12,898 bases of DNA from JBCDCU01 sp039180865 (GCA_039180865.1 JBCDCZ010000121.1:1-12898), one strand, 5' to 3'. Shown: positions 1-8,536, counted from the stretch's first letter. A program made the numbers and translations. Notes: generated by a model not told the origin, from the sequence alone.

Positions 1-31
1 TACGTAAGGTCGCGTGATGGAGGGGAGCGTC

Positions 32-2443
32 ATGAATTCGCATTATCGAGTTGTGGTCATCGGGGGCGGTGTTGTCGGCGCATCAGTCCTTTATCACCTC
101 GCAAAGTTCGGCTGGAGCGACGTTTGCCTGATCGAAAGATCAGTTTTGACGGCAGGGTCAAGCTGGCATGCTGCAGGTGGCTTTCATGCACTTAATGCAG
201 ACCCGAATATCGCGGCACTCCAGGCTTATACAATCGATCTATTGACCGAGATTGAGGAAGTCAGCGGTCACTCCGTCGGCATGCACATGACCGGTGGCCT
301 GACGCTTGCGGGAACACCCGACCGCTGGGAGTGGTTGCAATCAGCCTACCGCGTATTTCAGTCAATCGGCATTGAAGATGTCCGTCTCGTCACACCGCAG
401 GAAGCGGGTGACCTTTGCCCGGTTCTGTCAACAGACGGCATTATCGGCGGTATGTGGGCAGACCGCGAAGGCTATATAGACACGACCGGCACAGTGCACG
501 CCTATGCAGGCGCTGCCAGGAAACATGGTGCAAGCGTCATCGAGCACAATCGCGTCCTTGAACTCAATCAGACCAATGAGGGCTGGCAGGTCGTCACCGA
601 GAAGGGAACAATTACTGCGGAACACGTGGTCAACGCCGGTGGCCTCTGGGCAAAGCAGGTCGGCCGTATGGCGGGCATTGAACTTCCCGTATCGCCGCTG
701 GAGCACCACTATCTCCTGACAGAAACAATTCCCGAGGTTGCCGCTCTTGATAAGGAATTGCCGCTCGTCGTCGATCTTGAGGGCTTCACCTATATGCGCC
801 AGGACCTCAAGGGCATGCTCCTCGGCATTTATGAGATCAAACACAAACACTGGATGATGGATGGCGCGCCGTGGGATTACGGTATCGAGCTTCTTCAGGA
901 AGACATTGACCGTATTGAGAACGAATTGACCCTTGGCTTCCAACGCTTCCCGGTTCTGGAAAATGCGGGCGTCAAGAATTGGGTCAATGGCGCCTTCACC
1001 TTCTCACCGGACGGCAATCCGCTTGTCGGCCCGGTCCCTGGGAAACCCGGATATTGGTGTGCGTGCGCCGTTATGGCAGGCTTCCTCCAGGGCGGCGGGG
1101 TCGGGAAATCACTCGCCGAATGGATGATCCACGGCGAACCGGAGGCCGACGTCTATGGAATGGATGTCGCGCGGTACGGCGACTTTGCAGCGAACAAACG
1201 GTATATCAAGGAAACGACGGGCCAGTTTTATACCCGCCGCTTCGTGATGACTTATCCGAACGAGCAACTACCGGCGGGCCGACCGCTTAAGATGGCGCCT
1301 GCCCATGATGCGATGGACGCGGCTGGGGCAGTCTGGGGTCAGTCCTGGGGTCTTGAAGTGCCGCTCTATTTCGGCCCACAGGGCTTTGAAGAAACCCCGT
1401 CACTCAAACGCTCAAACGCTTTTGAGATCGTTGGCGAGGAATGCCGGGCCGTCCGCGATGGCGTCGGTCTTCTCGATATATCGGGCTTCTCCCGCTTTGA
1501 GGTGACGGGACCGAAAGCGGAAGCCTGGCTCGACCGCATCATGGCTTCGAAACTCCCGAAAGAAGGCCGCGCACGCCTCGCGCCGATGCTTTCACCGGAA
1601 GGAAAGCTCAAAGGTGATCTCACAGTCTTCAATTGGGGCGGCGGCACCTACTGGATCATGGGCAGCTATTATCTGCGCGCATGGCATATGCGGTGGTTTA
1701 ATCAGTACCTTGAAGACGGCGTCACAGTAACCGACATCTCAGATACGGTTGTCGGCTTCAGCCTATCGGGGCCAAAATCACGCGATGTCCTTGAAAAAGT
1801 CACCCACGCTGATGTCAGCAAGACGGGGCTTCCGTTCATGGGCTGCGCCGAAATAGATATCGGTCTTATCCGCGCCAAAGTCGGCCGCCTCTCTGTGAGC
1901 GGCGAACTCGGCTACGAAATCCACTGCCACGCAATGGAGCACATCGGATTGCGCGGGCTTCTCCTCGAAGCAGGTGCCGAATTCGGGATTAAAGAATACG
2001 GCTACAATGCGCTTTTGAGCCTGCGGCTTGAGAAGTCCTTCGGCATCTGGTCGGCGGAATTCACGCAAGGCTACACGCCGGGTATGACGGGTATGGATCG
2101 GTTCATCGACTGGCAGAAGCCGGACTTCGTCGGACGCGATGCCGCGATCGCGGAACGGGACTCAGGCGGTCCTGCGCAAATCCTCGTTACCCTCAATATC
2201 GAAGCGGACGATGCCGACGCCTCCGGTTTCGAGCCGATCTGGTCGAATGGCGAGCGCGTTGGGTTCGTAACCTCCGGCGGATTTGGACACACATTGGATA
2301 AGTCGATGGCGATGGCGCTCGTCAATCGCGAGCACGCCGCGGTTGGAACAAAACTTGATGTTCATGTTGTCGGTGTGGAACGCAAAGCGACCGTGATTGA
2401 ACCGTCGCCATACGATCCACAGGGAACGGCAATGAGGCTTTGA
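32..2443 (+). CDS. FAD-dependent N-methyl amine dehydrogenase (DAO + GcvT domains, dimethylglycine/sarcosine dehydrogenase type)
   Basis: Predicted 803-residue two-domain flavoenzyme. It should oxidise an N-methyl group of a secondary or tertiary amine such as dimethylglycine or sarcosine and pass the one-carbon unit to tetrahydrofolate. The N-terminal half (about residues 5-380) is a DAO-type FAD domain starting with the dinucleotide motif VVVIGGGVVGAS. The motif SSWHAAG follows; its His46 is the position that in DMGDH/SARDH enzymes carries covalent FAD. The C-terminal half (about 430-800) is a GcvT-like folate-binding domain ending with a typical stretch around VTSGGFGHTLDKS. Length matches the 800-860 residues usual for the family. 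I chose the ATG at 32 because GGAGGGGAG lies 4-8 nt before it and the FAD motif then sits at the N-terminus; a GTG at 14 and an ATG at 17 are alternatives. The stop overlaps the next start by 1 nt, so the two are probably translationally coupled. Exact substrate is not readable from sequence. Confidence 0.9.
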   Translation: MNSHYRVVVIGGGVVGASVLYHLAKFGWSDVCLIERSVLTAGSSWHAAGGFHALNADPNIAALQAYTIDLLTEIEEVSGHSVGMHMTGGLTLAGTPDRWEWLQSAYRVFQSIGIEDVRLVTPQEAGDLCPVLSTDGIIGGMWADREGYIDTTGTVHAYAGAARKHGASVIEHNRVLELNQTNEGWQVVTEKGTITAEHVVNAGGLWAKQVGRMAGIELPVSPLEHHYLLTETIPEVAALDKELPLVVDLEGFTYMRQDLKGMLLGIYEIKHKHWMMDGAPWDYGIELLQEDIDRIENELTLGFQRFPVLENAGVKNWVNGAFTFSPDGNPLVGPVPGKPGYWCACAVMAGFLQGGGVGKSLAEWMIHGEPEADVYGMDVARYGDFAANKRYIKETTGQFYTRRFVMTYPNEQLPAGRPLKMAPAHDAMDAAGAVWGQSWGLEVPLYFGPQGFEETPSLKRSNAFEIVGEECRAVRDGVGLLDISGFSRFEVTGPKAEAWLDRIMASKLPKEGRARLAPMLSPEGKLKGDLTVFNWGGGTYWIMGSYYLRAWHMRWFNQYLEDGVTVTDISDTVVGFSLSGPKSRDVLEKVTHADVSKTGLPFMGCAEIDIGLIRAKVGRLSVSGELGYEIHCHAMEHIGLRGLLLEAGAEFGIKEYGYNALLSLRLEKSFGIWSAEFTQGYTPGMTGMDRFIDWQKPDFVGRDAAIAERDSGGPAQILVTLNIEADDADASGFEPIWSNGERVGFVTSGGFGHTLDKSMAMALVNREHAAVGTKLDVHVVGVERKATVIEPSPYDPQGTAMRL

Positions 2444-4020
2444 TGGAACCGGGAGGCCTCAGAAACGAAAACGAAACCGGCGGAGCGGCAAGACGGCGCA
2501 GCCGTAAAGGCCGCAAGCCGCAGGGATTTGACGGCGGCGCGGCGCGTCAAACCAATTATCGCACGCTCATCAATCCATTCACACCGGTTCCGGTCTTTTC
2601 GGAAGACAAGGTCGAGGCGATCCATGAAGCAGCGCTTGATGTGCTGGAACGCCTTGGCATAAAGGTACTCTTGCCCGAAGCGCGAGACCTTTACAAAGCC
2701 GCCGGCGCAAAGGTCGATGACGATGAGGAAATGGTTTTCCTTGGCCGTGACATCGTAAGAGCTGCCCTCAAGACCGCACCGCCCTCGTTTACGATGATGG
2801 GCGGAAACCAGGATCGCAACATAACGCTGGAACTTGGCCGCATGGCGATCCAATCGGGCGCTGGCGCGCCCCATGCGTCGGATATGAAGCGCGGGCGGCG
2901 TCCGGGCACGATTTCCGATTTCAGTGAGCTTGTCCGGCTGACGCAGCACTTCGACGTCCTTCATATGGTTCCACCAATTGTTGAACCGCAGGATGTCCCG
3001 ATCAATGTGCGCCATTATGCGACCATGAAAGCCGAGTTGTGCCTCTCTGATAAAGTGCCGTTTATCTTTTCGCGCGGTACACCTCAGGTTGAAGAATCCT
3101 TCGAGATCATGCGCGATTTCCGGGGCCTCTCGGACGCAAGCTTCCAAGAAACGCCCTACTCCTACACGATCATAAACACCAATTCGCCGCGCCAGCTCGA
3201 TATTCCCATGGCACAAGGTCTCATCGACTTTGCCAGGCATGGCCAGATGTCCATTGTGACGCCGTTTTGCCTGATGGGAGCGATGGCGCCGGTCACGATC
3301 GCAGGTGCACTGACATTGAGCCATGCCGAAGCGATGGCAGCAATCACCCTGACCCAGCTTGTAAAACCCGGCGCGCCGGTCTGCTACGGCGCTTTCATCT
3401 CCAATGTCGATATGAAATCCGGCGCTCCTGCTTTCGGAACACCAGAGCAAGTGAAGGCGAATTTCGGAGCGGGGCAGCTTGCCCGTAAACTGGGCCTTCC
3501 CTGGCGTTCAGCCGCAGGTTGCGCGGCAAACATCAATGACGCACAGGCTGCCCACGAAACACAGATGAGTGCCTGGAGCGCCGTCCTCGCGGGCGCGACC
3601 ATCGTTCTCCATGGTGCCGGCTGGTTGGAAGGCGGACTCACCGTCTCTTATGAAAAGTTCATCACGGACATCGAAATGCTCCAGATCTTTGCAGAGCTCT
3701 GCGTGAAGACAGAGGCAACGGATGCCGATATTGCCCTCGATGCGCTCGCAGAAGTCAAACCCGGTGGCCATTTCTTCGGCGCAAGCCACACTATGGAGCG
3801 ATATCGCTCCGCCTTTTATGAACCAATTATTTACGATTGGTCCAATTTTGGTACCTGGTCGGAGCGTGGAGCCCATGACACAAGCCATCGTGCTATGGCA
3901 ATGTGGCAGGAGATCCTGGAAGGTCCGGCCGCTTTCCACCCTGATCCTGACCGTAAGGCCGCGCTTGAAGACTATATCGAGAAGCGCACTGCCGCTGGCG
4001 GCGCTTACCCGGTAAGCTGA
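2443..4020 (+). CDS. Trimethylamine methyltransferase (MttB) family protein, non-pyrrolysine type
   Basis: 525-residue member of the MttB superfamily (COG5598). The family transfers a methyl group from a methylated amine to the cobalt of a cognate corrinoid protein. True trimethylamine MttB of methanogens carries pyrrolysine from an in-frame UAG. This gene has no internal UAG, so it belongs to the non-Pyl branch, whose characterised members act on quaternary amines (glycine betaine in Desulfitobacterium MtgB; proline betaine and carnitine in others). Family-like stretches include the INPFTPVPVFSED region near residues 40-55 and AAGCAANINDAQAAHETQMS near 360-380. The first about 35 residues are basic and probably disordered. 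The start ATG at 2443 overlaps the upstream TGA (TGATG) with a GAGG at 2434-2437, so it is operonic with the dehydrogenase. No corrinoid protein (MttC/MtgC) or corrinoid:folate methyltransferase lies in the window. A betaine substrate is inference. Confidence 0.88.
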   Translation: MEPGGLRNENETGGAARRRSRKGRKPQGFDGGAARQTNYRTLINPFTPVPVFSEDKVEAIHEAALDVLERLGIKVLLPEARDLYKAAGAKVDDDEEMVFLGRDIVRAALKTAPPSFTMMGGNQDRNITLELGRMAIQSGAGAPHASDMKRGRRPGTISDFSELVRLTQHFDVLHMVPPIVEPQDVPINVRHYATMKAELCLSDKVPFIFSRGTPQVEESFEIMRDFRGLSDASFQETPYSYTIINTNSPRQLDIPMAQGLIDFARHGQMSIVTPFCLMGAMAPVTIAGALTLSHAEAMAAITLTQLVKPGAPVCYGAFISNVDMKSGAPAFGTPEQVKANFGAGQLARKLGLPWRSAAGCAANINDAQAAHETQMSAWSAVLAGATIVLHGAGWLEGGLTVSYEKFITDIEMLQIFAELCVKTEATDADIALDALAEVKPGGHFFGASHTMERYRSAFYEPIIYDWSNFGTWSERGAHDTSHRAMAMWQEILEGPAAFHPDPDRKAALEDYIEKRTAAGGAYPVS

Positions 4021-4034
4021 TTGGAATTTCTATA

Positions 4035-4712
4035 ATGAAGCCCCAAAAGACCGCGCCAAGCCGAGGGAAGGAAAACGGGCAAGAAAAAATCCTTCCCGTC
4101 GGGAATGTGCGCGTCACGCGGGAGGACTGGCTGAACCTTGCTATCGATACGCTGATTTCAGACGGCGTCGAACAGGTGAAGGTCATGACGCTGGGTGAAA
4201 AGCTCGGCGTCTCGCGGTCGAGCTTCTATTGGTACTTCTCAAGCCGACAGGAATTGTTGACTGCGCTGCTGGATCATTGGAAGCAAACCAACACCAACGC
4301 GCTCGTCACGCAGACGAAAGCCCCGGCGCAGACAATCACCGAGGCCGTCTGCAATGTCTTTCATTGCGTGGTCAACGAAGAACTCTTCAATACCGCACTT
4401 GATTTTGCCATTCGCGACTGGGCTCGCAGATCGGGCCGTGTCCGCCGCGCGCTCGATCATTCGGACGAGATCCGGCTCGGCGCACTCACGGATATGTTTA
4501 CCCGTTTTGGGTATGAACAGCTTGAAGCTAAAACCCGCGCCCGGGTCCTCTACTATATGCAGATTGGCTATAACGATGCCGAACTCCAGGAATCCATGGA
4601 AGAGCGGCTCGTCTATCTCCCGAATTACCTCCTGACCTTCACCGGAAAGGAAGCGCGACAATCGGAGATCGATAGTTTTCGGGCCTATGCTTTTCACTCG
4701 CCGAAGCCCTAA
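4035..4712 (+). CDS. TetR/AcrR family transcriptional regulator
   Basis: 225-residue regulator with the usual TetR plan: an N-terminal DNA-binding domain and a divergent helical C-terminal ligand/dimer domain. After a basic 30-residue tail, the DNA-binding domain covers about residues 31-85. Its helix-turn-helix ends in LGVSRSSFYWYFSSRQELL, a textbook TetR recognition helix (the F-Y-W-Y-F pattern followed by K/R-x-x-L). The gene begins 14 nt after the methyltransferase stop on the same strand, so it is probably the last gene of that operon and the local regulator of methylated-amine demethylation. The ligand is unknown. The ATG at 4035 has only a weak GGAA upstream; translation may depend on coupling. 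No clean terminator follows. Confidence 0.87.
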   Translation: MKPQKTAPSRGKENGQEKILPVGNVRVTREDWLNLAIDTLISDGVEQVKVMTLGEKLGVSRSSFYWYFSSRQELLTALLDHWKQTNTNALVTQTKAPAQTITEAVCNVFHCVVNEELFNTALDFAIRDWARRSGRVRRALDHSDEIRLGALTDMFTRFGYEQLEAKTRARVLYYMQIGYNDAELQESMEERLVYLPNYLLTFTGKEARQSEIDSFRAYAFHSPKP

Positions 4713-4743
4713 ACGGCATCGTAGCTGCACTCTTAACCGTTCG

Positions 4744-4785
4744 CCTTGGCAAAATTCCCAAAAAAAAATCGCACACACGCCAAGG
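4744..4785. repeat. Inverted repeat CCTTGGC ... GCCAAGG in the TetR-sigma intergenic region
   Basis: Perfect 7-bp arms at 4744-4750 and 4779-4785 are separated by 28 nt that include a run of nine A (4760-4768). It lies in the 121-nt gap between the regulator and the ECF sigma gene, where the sigma operon promoter must be. It could be a looped pair of half-sites or a weak stem-loop. The long spacer makes chance possible. Confidence 0.3.
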
Positions 4786-4833
4786 ATTGCGCAGCACGCT
4801 TCGTCTAAGCCATAAACGATACGGAAAACCTTT

Positions 4834-5385
4834 GTGCTGGACCGTGCCTTGGACGAGAGCGATGAGACGCTTGTGAACCGTGCTGCCTCAGGCGACAGGG
4901 CTGCCTTTGCGCAAATTCTGACACGCCACTACGATGCAATGTATCGGATCGCTTATCGCATTTTGGGCGATGAAGCCGATGATCTTGTTCAAGAGATCTG
5001 TATTGGCCTTGCCGGGAAACTCTCATCATTCGAGGCAAAGGCAAAGTTTTCAACCTGGCTTCACCGGGTCGTCGTGAACAGGTGCCGTGATCGCCTCAGG
5101 CAAATGGAAAGCGAGAACCGCGCAAAGGCAAGTTTCGGCGCTTACCAGGATTGTATCGGTGATCACACAGGATCGGAAAATGACGACATGGTCTGGCTTG
5201 AAGAGAGCCTGAATGCGTTACCGCCCGACCTGCGGGAAACCGTTGCCCTTATTCTTGGCGAAGAGATGACGCACCGCGACGCTGCAAATGTGCTCGGTAT
5301 CTCGGAGGGAACGGTGAGCTGGCGGATGAGCGAAGTCAAAAAGACACTGCGCAATCGGGCGAAAGCTGAGGATTTGATTGAATGA
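4834..5385 (+). CDS. RNA polymerase sigma-70 factor, ECF subfamily
   Basis: 183-residue extracytoplasmic-function sigma factor with only regions 2 and 4. Region 2 spans about residues 12-85 and includes the core-binding stretch DEADDLVQEICIGLAGKL followed by FSTWLHRVVVNRCRDRLR for -10 recognition. Region 4 spans about residues 118-175, with the pattern LPPDLRETVALILGEEMTHRD and a helix-turn-helix ending ISEGTVSWRMSEVKKTLR. The start is GTG at 4834; no in-frame ATG occurs before region 2 and a weak GGAAAA lies 7-11 nt upstream. Its last 4 nt overlap the start of the VWA membrane protein (ATGA), so the two are co-translated and the downstream product is the obvious candidate for controlling this sigma factor. 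The ECF group was not assigned, and no promoter repeat shared with other local genes was recognised. Confidence 0.92.
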   Translation: MLDRALDESDETLVNRAASGDRAAFAQILTRHYDAMYRIAYRILGDEADDLVQEICIGLAGKLSSFEAKAKFSTWLHRVVVNRCRDRLRQMESENRAKASFGAYQDCIGDHTGSENDDMVWLEESLNALPPDLRETVALILGEEMTHRDAANVLGISEGTVSWRMSEVKKTLRNRAKAEDLIE

Positions 5386-7457
5386 GCGACGAAATCAAAC
5401 GCCTTCAAACGCTCCTTAAGAGCGCGGATCCAAAACCGGATCCGGCGAAAAAAATGACTGCCATCGATGCAGCGATGAAGAATTTCGACATCCTTCACCA
5501 AGAAACGGCAGATGAGACGCGTCCAACAGAGGACAAGCCGAAAAACACGGCTCCACTCTGGAAAAGGATTAGTGCCATGACGCATGTTCTCTCATCAAAA
5601 ACGTTTCTTGCCGGAAGCGCCTCTCTCGCTGTTATCGCAATCGCGATGGTGGTTGCGCCGCCAGTCTTAAAAGACGTTCTGCTACCGTTAGACGAACGGG
5701 ATCCTTCTGAGGTTCGACTGGGTCTCGATCATTCGTCAAATGAGCCCGCCGCTCCGACACCGACAACCGAAGCGGAAGACCTCAGTTTGGCGGAAGCTCC
5801 CGCTGAACTGGCTACGCCCGCACCACCCAAATCGGATCCAGCCTTTCAATCACAAAAACGGGTCGGGACAGCAATTCGGCAAGGCCCGACCCAAAACCGA
5901 TTGAGACTAGTCCCGGGAACGCTCGGCGGCACGAGTGGTTGGGCGGTCGGCCAGAACTTTGCAACCGAATCCCTCACTGCAACTCAAGGCGCCCGTAGGG
6001 CTCCCGCTGATGCACTCCCTCGCCCGATCGTGACGGAGAGCGCATCGCGCGATCAATTCCCTCAAGCGGAAGAAAACCCCTTGAAACGGGTCAATGAAGA
6101 TCCCGTCTCAACCTTTTCGGTTGATGTCGACACCGCGTCCTACACGTTCCTCCGGAGTTCCATCTTGCGCGGCGTTATCCCGCCGTCGGATGCCGTCCGT
6201 ATCGAGGAATTGATCAACTATTTCGATTACGACTACGCACCGCCGATTGATGGGGAGACGCCCTTTGCCACGCATGTTTCCCTTGTGGAAACCCCGTGGA
6301 ACAAGGATACCAAACTCCTCCATATCGGCATTCAGGGAGAAAAGACGGACTTTCAATCCCTGCCGCCGCAGAACCTCGTTTTCCTGATCGACACGTCAGG
6401 ATCGATGCAGGCTGAAAACAAACTGCCGCTTTTACAGCAATCCTTCCGCCTTCTGTTGTCATCACTGCGTCCCGAGGACGAAGTTGCCATTGTGACCTAT
6501 GCCGGATCCGCTGGCGTCCTTCTGCCCCCGACCAAAGTCGCCGACAAAGGCGAAATCCTGCAAAAATTGCAGGCCCTGACGGCCGGAGGCTCAACCGCTG
6601 GTCAGGCCGGATTGCGGGAAGCCTACCGGCTGGCTGAACAAATGGCCGCGGATGGTGAGAGCGCACGCGTCATTCTTGCGACCGACGGTGACTTCAATGT
6701 TGGCCTATCCGATACGAGGGAAATGGAGCGGTTTATCGAGGACAAAAGGAAAACCGGTGCGAGCCTCTCGGTGCTTGGCTTCGGGACCGGCAACTACAAC
6801 GATGCTCTTATGCAGAGCCTCGCCCAGAACGGCAACGGTGTTGCCGCCTATATCGATACTCTGGCTGAGGCCCGGAAAGTCCTGGTTGATCAGATCGTCG
6901 GAAACCTCGTGACGATTGCCAAGGACGTCAAAATCCAGGTTGAGTTCAACCCGGCAACCGTCGCGGAATATCGCCTCATTGGTTATGAAACCCGGGCGCT
7001 GAAGCGCGAAGACTTCAACAATGACAAAGTCGATGCAGGCGACATTGGCGGTGGACATAACGTGACCGCACTCTACGAAATCACGCCTGTCGGCTCGCCG
7101 GCTATCAAGACGTCTGAGCTTCGCTATTCGACCGCACAGGAGGCGGAAACCAACACCTCTGGCGAGAGCGACGAATACGCCTTCGTCAAACTGCGTTACA
7201 AGAAACCGGACGCGACAGAGAGCGTCCTCCTTGAGACGCCTGTGACACCGGGGACTGCAAATATCAATTCAAACGAAACCCGCTTTGCAGCAGCCGTTGC
7301 GGCCTTTGGTCAATATCTTAAGGGAAGCGCTTATATCGAAGATTTCAGCCTGACCGAGATCGAAGCCCTCGCGGAAGCAGCACGTGGGCCTGATCGGAAC
7401 GGCTATCGCGCTGAGTTCCTGACGATCCTGAAACTTGCGGAAACGGCCCGTCGCTAA
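5382..7457 (+). CDS. Membrane-anchored von Willebrand factor type A domain protein (YfbK-like), probable sigma-factor partner
   Basis: 691-residue protein. Residues 1-70 form a charged cytoplasmic region, followed by one transmembrane helix at about 71-93. Residues about 100-230 are a low-complexity Pro/Ala/Thr linker. From about 232 comes the conserved N-terminal vWF module (NEDPVSTFSVDVDTASYTF). The VWA domain starts near 331 with a complete MIDAS: DTSGS at 337-341, Thr in the GGSTAG stretch near 404, and the aspartate of ATDGDFNVG near 434. The C-terminal part (about 500-690) resembles the DUF3520 region of E. coli YfbK-type proteins. Topology would place the VWA domain in the periplasm and the first 70 residues next to the sigma factor. 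The ATG at 5382 overlaps the sigma stop by 4 nt and has GAGGA 9 nt upstream. An anti-sigma role is inferred from context and topology only; no zinc-binding anti-sigma motif is visible in the N-terminus. Confidence 0.88.
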   Translation: MSDEIKRLQTLLKSADPKPDPAKKMTAIDAAMKNFDILHQETADETRPTEDKPKNTAPLWKRISAMTHVLSSKTFLAGSASLAVIAIAMVVAPPVLKDVLLPLDERDPSEVRLGLDHSSNEPAAPTPTTEAEDLSLAEAPAELATPAPPKSDPAFQSQKRVGTAIRQGPTQNRLRLVPGTLGGTSGWAVGQNFATESLTATQGARRAPADALPRPIVTESASRDQFPQAEENPLKRVNEDPVSTFSVDVDTASYTFLRSSILRGVIPPSDAVRIEELINYFDYDYAPPIDGETPFATHVSLVETPWNKDTKLLHIGIQGEKTDFQSLPPQNLVFLIDTSGSMQAENKLPLLQQSFRLLLSSLRPEDEVAIVTYAGSAGVLLPPTKVADKGEILQKLQALTAGGSTAGQAGLREAYRLAEQMAADGESARVILATDGDFNVGLSDTREMERFIEDKRKTGASLSVLGFGTGNYNDALMQSLAQNGNGVAAYIDTLAEARKVLVDQIVGNLVTIAKDVKIQVEFNPATVAEYRLIGYETRALKREDFNNDKVDAGDIGGGHNVTALYEITPVGSPAIKTSELRYSTAQEAETNTSGESDEYAFVKLRYKKPDATESVLLETPVTPGTANINSNETRFAAAVAAFGQYLKGSAYIEDFSLTEIEALAEAARGPDRNGYRAEFLTILKLAETARR

Positions 7458-7475
7458 ACGAAGTTCAAGTCAAAA

Positions 7476-7501
7476 CGGCCGACCCGAGAGCGGGTCGGCC
7501 T
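7476..7501 (+). terminator. GC-rich hairpin after the sigma/VWA operon
   Basis: Perfect 9-bp stem: GGCCGACCC at 7477-7485 pairs with GGGTCGGCC at 7492-7500 around the loop GAGAGC. It starts 19 nt after the VWA stop codon. No U-tract follows on the + strand (TCACC comes next), so it is not a classic intrinsic terminator. It may stabilise the 3' end or act with another factor. On the other strand a GTTTTG follows the stem. Confidence 0.6.
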
Positions 7502-7619
7502 CACCAAAACGCAGGTGCTATCTTACACATTGTTACATATTTCACGATCGCGTGATCTTGATGAAATGCGGTCGTGATGAGAGTGTATTCACGGTTTTGT
7601 GTTCGGGGGGCTCCGATTC

Positions 7620-8360
7620 ATGTCATTTGTTAAATCATTCGTGGCTGCAGGTGCGTTCGTCGCAATCTCCTGCTCTGCTCAGGCAGCAAGCTTTGCGCCT
7701 GGCGATTACCAGGCAATCGACTACAACGGTGTGCGATCGATATGGACACCGAATGGCGGTAACAACCCAAGCGGCAAAGCCTTCGTTCAGGGTAACGGTG
7801 CCAGCGCGCTTTGGTCTTTCAGCAGCGACTCGCGTTTCAACTTTGATGGAACAAATGCAACACTGACCGGGACGGCAACCAACACCGGCAACAGCGCGCT
7901 CGCGTTTGATTTTTCGTTGGACTTTACATCCACGGGAACCGGCACTGAAGTCGGCTTCTGCCAGTTTGACGGGGCGACAGGTGCTTGCGACGGATCCGAA
8001 GCTACCGATCCATCCATGTGGGAGTTCTTCGTCCTTGACGAGGGCAGCTTTACCGGCATCGACAGCACCGTAACGGAAGGCCTGTCGTGGACACTTGCAT
8101 CGGTCGATGCGCATAAACCTCAAGCGGGCCTCGGAGCGAATGCGCTTGAAGAAGAAGACCTCGGCTTTTCCATGTGGATCACCTGGACGCTCGATGGTGC
8201 TTCAGCCGATCTTGAGCGTGATGGTTTCACCTTCAATTACAAGGGCAAGGGCGACATCAACATTGACGTGGCGACCGTCCCACTCCCCGCACCGGCACTT
8301 CTGTTGTTGACCGCATTGGGCGCGGGTGTGTTTTTAGGCCGTCGCAAGAAAGCTGCTTAA
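7620..8360 (+). CDS. Secreted VPLPA-CTERM sorting domain protein
   Basis: 246-residue exported protein of unknown function. It has a Sec signal peptide (hydrophobic FVAAGAFVAISC, likely cleaved after AQA near residue 22). A Thr/Ser/Asn/Gly-rich, Cys-poor body contains a possible beta-rich stretch at about 60-110. The C-terminal sorting signal is VPLPAPALLLLTALGAGVFL followed by GRRKKAA: a VPLPA motif, one transmembrane helix and a basic tail. This is the alphaproteobacterial VPLPA variant of PEP-CTERM, recognised by a dedicated exosortase (XrtD type) that cleaves and attaches proteins at the outer surface, usually together with exopolysaccharide production. No exosortase lies in the window. 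I chose the ATG at 7620 because it puts the signal peptide at the N-terminus; a GTG at 7599 would add seven residues. A G-run at 7605-7610 may serve as ribosome binding site. It stands as its own unit between two hairpins. Confidence 0.85.
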   Translation: MSFVKSFVAAGAFVAISCSAQAASFAPGDYQAIDYNGVRSIWTPNGGNNPSGKAFVQGNGASALWSFSSDSRFNFDGTNATLTGTATNTGNSALAFDFSLDFTSTGTGTEVGFCQFDGATGACDGSEATDPSMWEFFVLDEGSFTGIDSTVTEGLSWTLASVDAHKPQAGLGANALEEEDLGFSMWITWTLDGASADLERDGFTFNYKGKGDINIDVATVPLPAPALLLLTALGAGVFLGRRKKAA

Positions 8361-8392
8361 AACTCAGCGGGACCATTCAAGTTTAAAAGAAG

Positions 8393-8416
8393 GCGGCCAT
8401 TAAGGCCGCTTTTTTT
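8393..8416 (+). terminator. Rho-independent terminator after the VPLPA-CTERM gene
   Basis: GCGGCC at 8393-8398 pairs with GGCCGC at 8404-8409 around ATTAA and is followed by seven T (8410-8416), 33 nt after the stop codon. The reverse strand has a T-rich tract after the same stem (from AAAAGAAG at 8387-8392), so it may also stop transcription of the convergent TRAP permease gene. Confidence 0.9.
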
Positions 8417-8536
8417 GTCGTAAAGCCTGTCTCAATGTCATCTCTGCGATTCGAGCTTAATGGCGTTAAAGAGCGTTTCCTGAGAAGGCTTTCGCAATCA
8501 CCCCTAACCTCTTCCGGCCGCGCCGTTCGAGCTGAA

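Noticed and set aside
2362..3450. A 362-codon open frame on the reverse strand.
   Set aside because: It lies opposite the methyltransferase gene and the end of the dehydrogenase gene, has Cys/His/Arg-rich composition typical of an antisense frame, and has no recognisable domain.
7539..7567. Inverted repeat ATTTCA ... TGAAAT enclosing GATCGCGTGATC before the VPLPA gene.
   Set aside because: The arms are only 6 bp with a 17-nt spacer and no recognisable operator or promoter fit; too weak to call.
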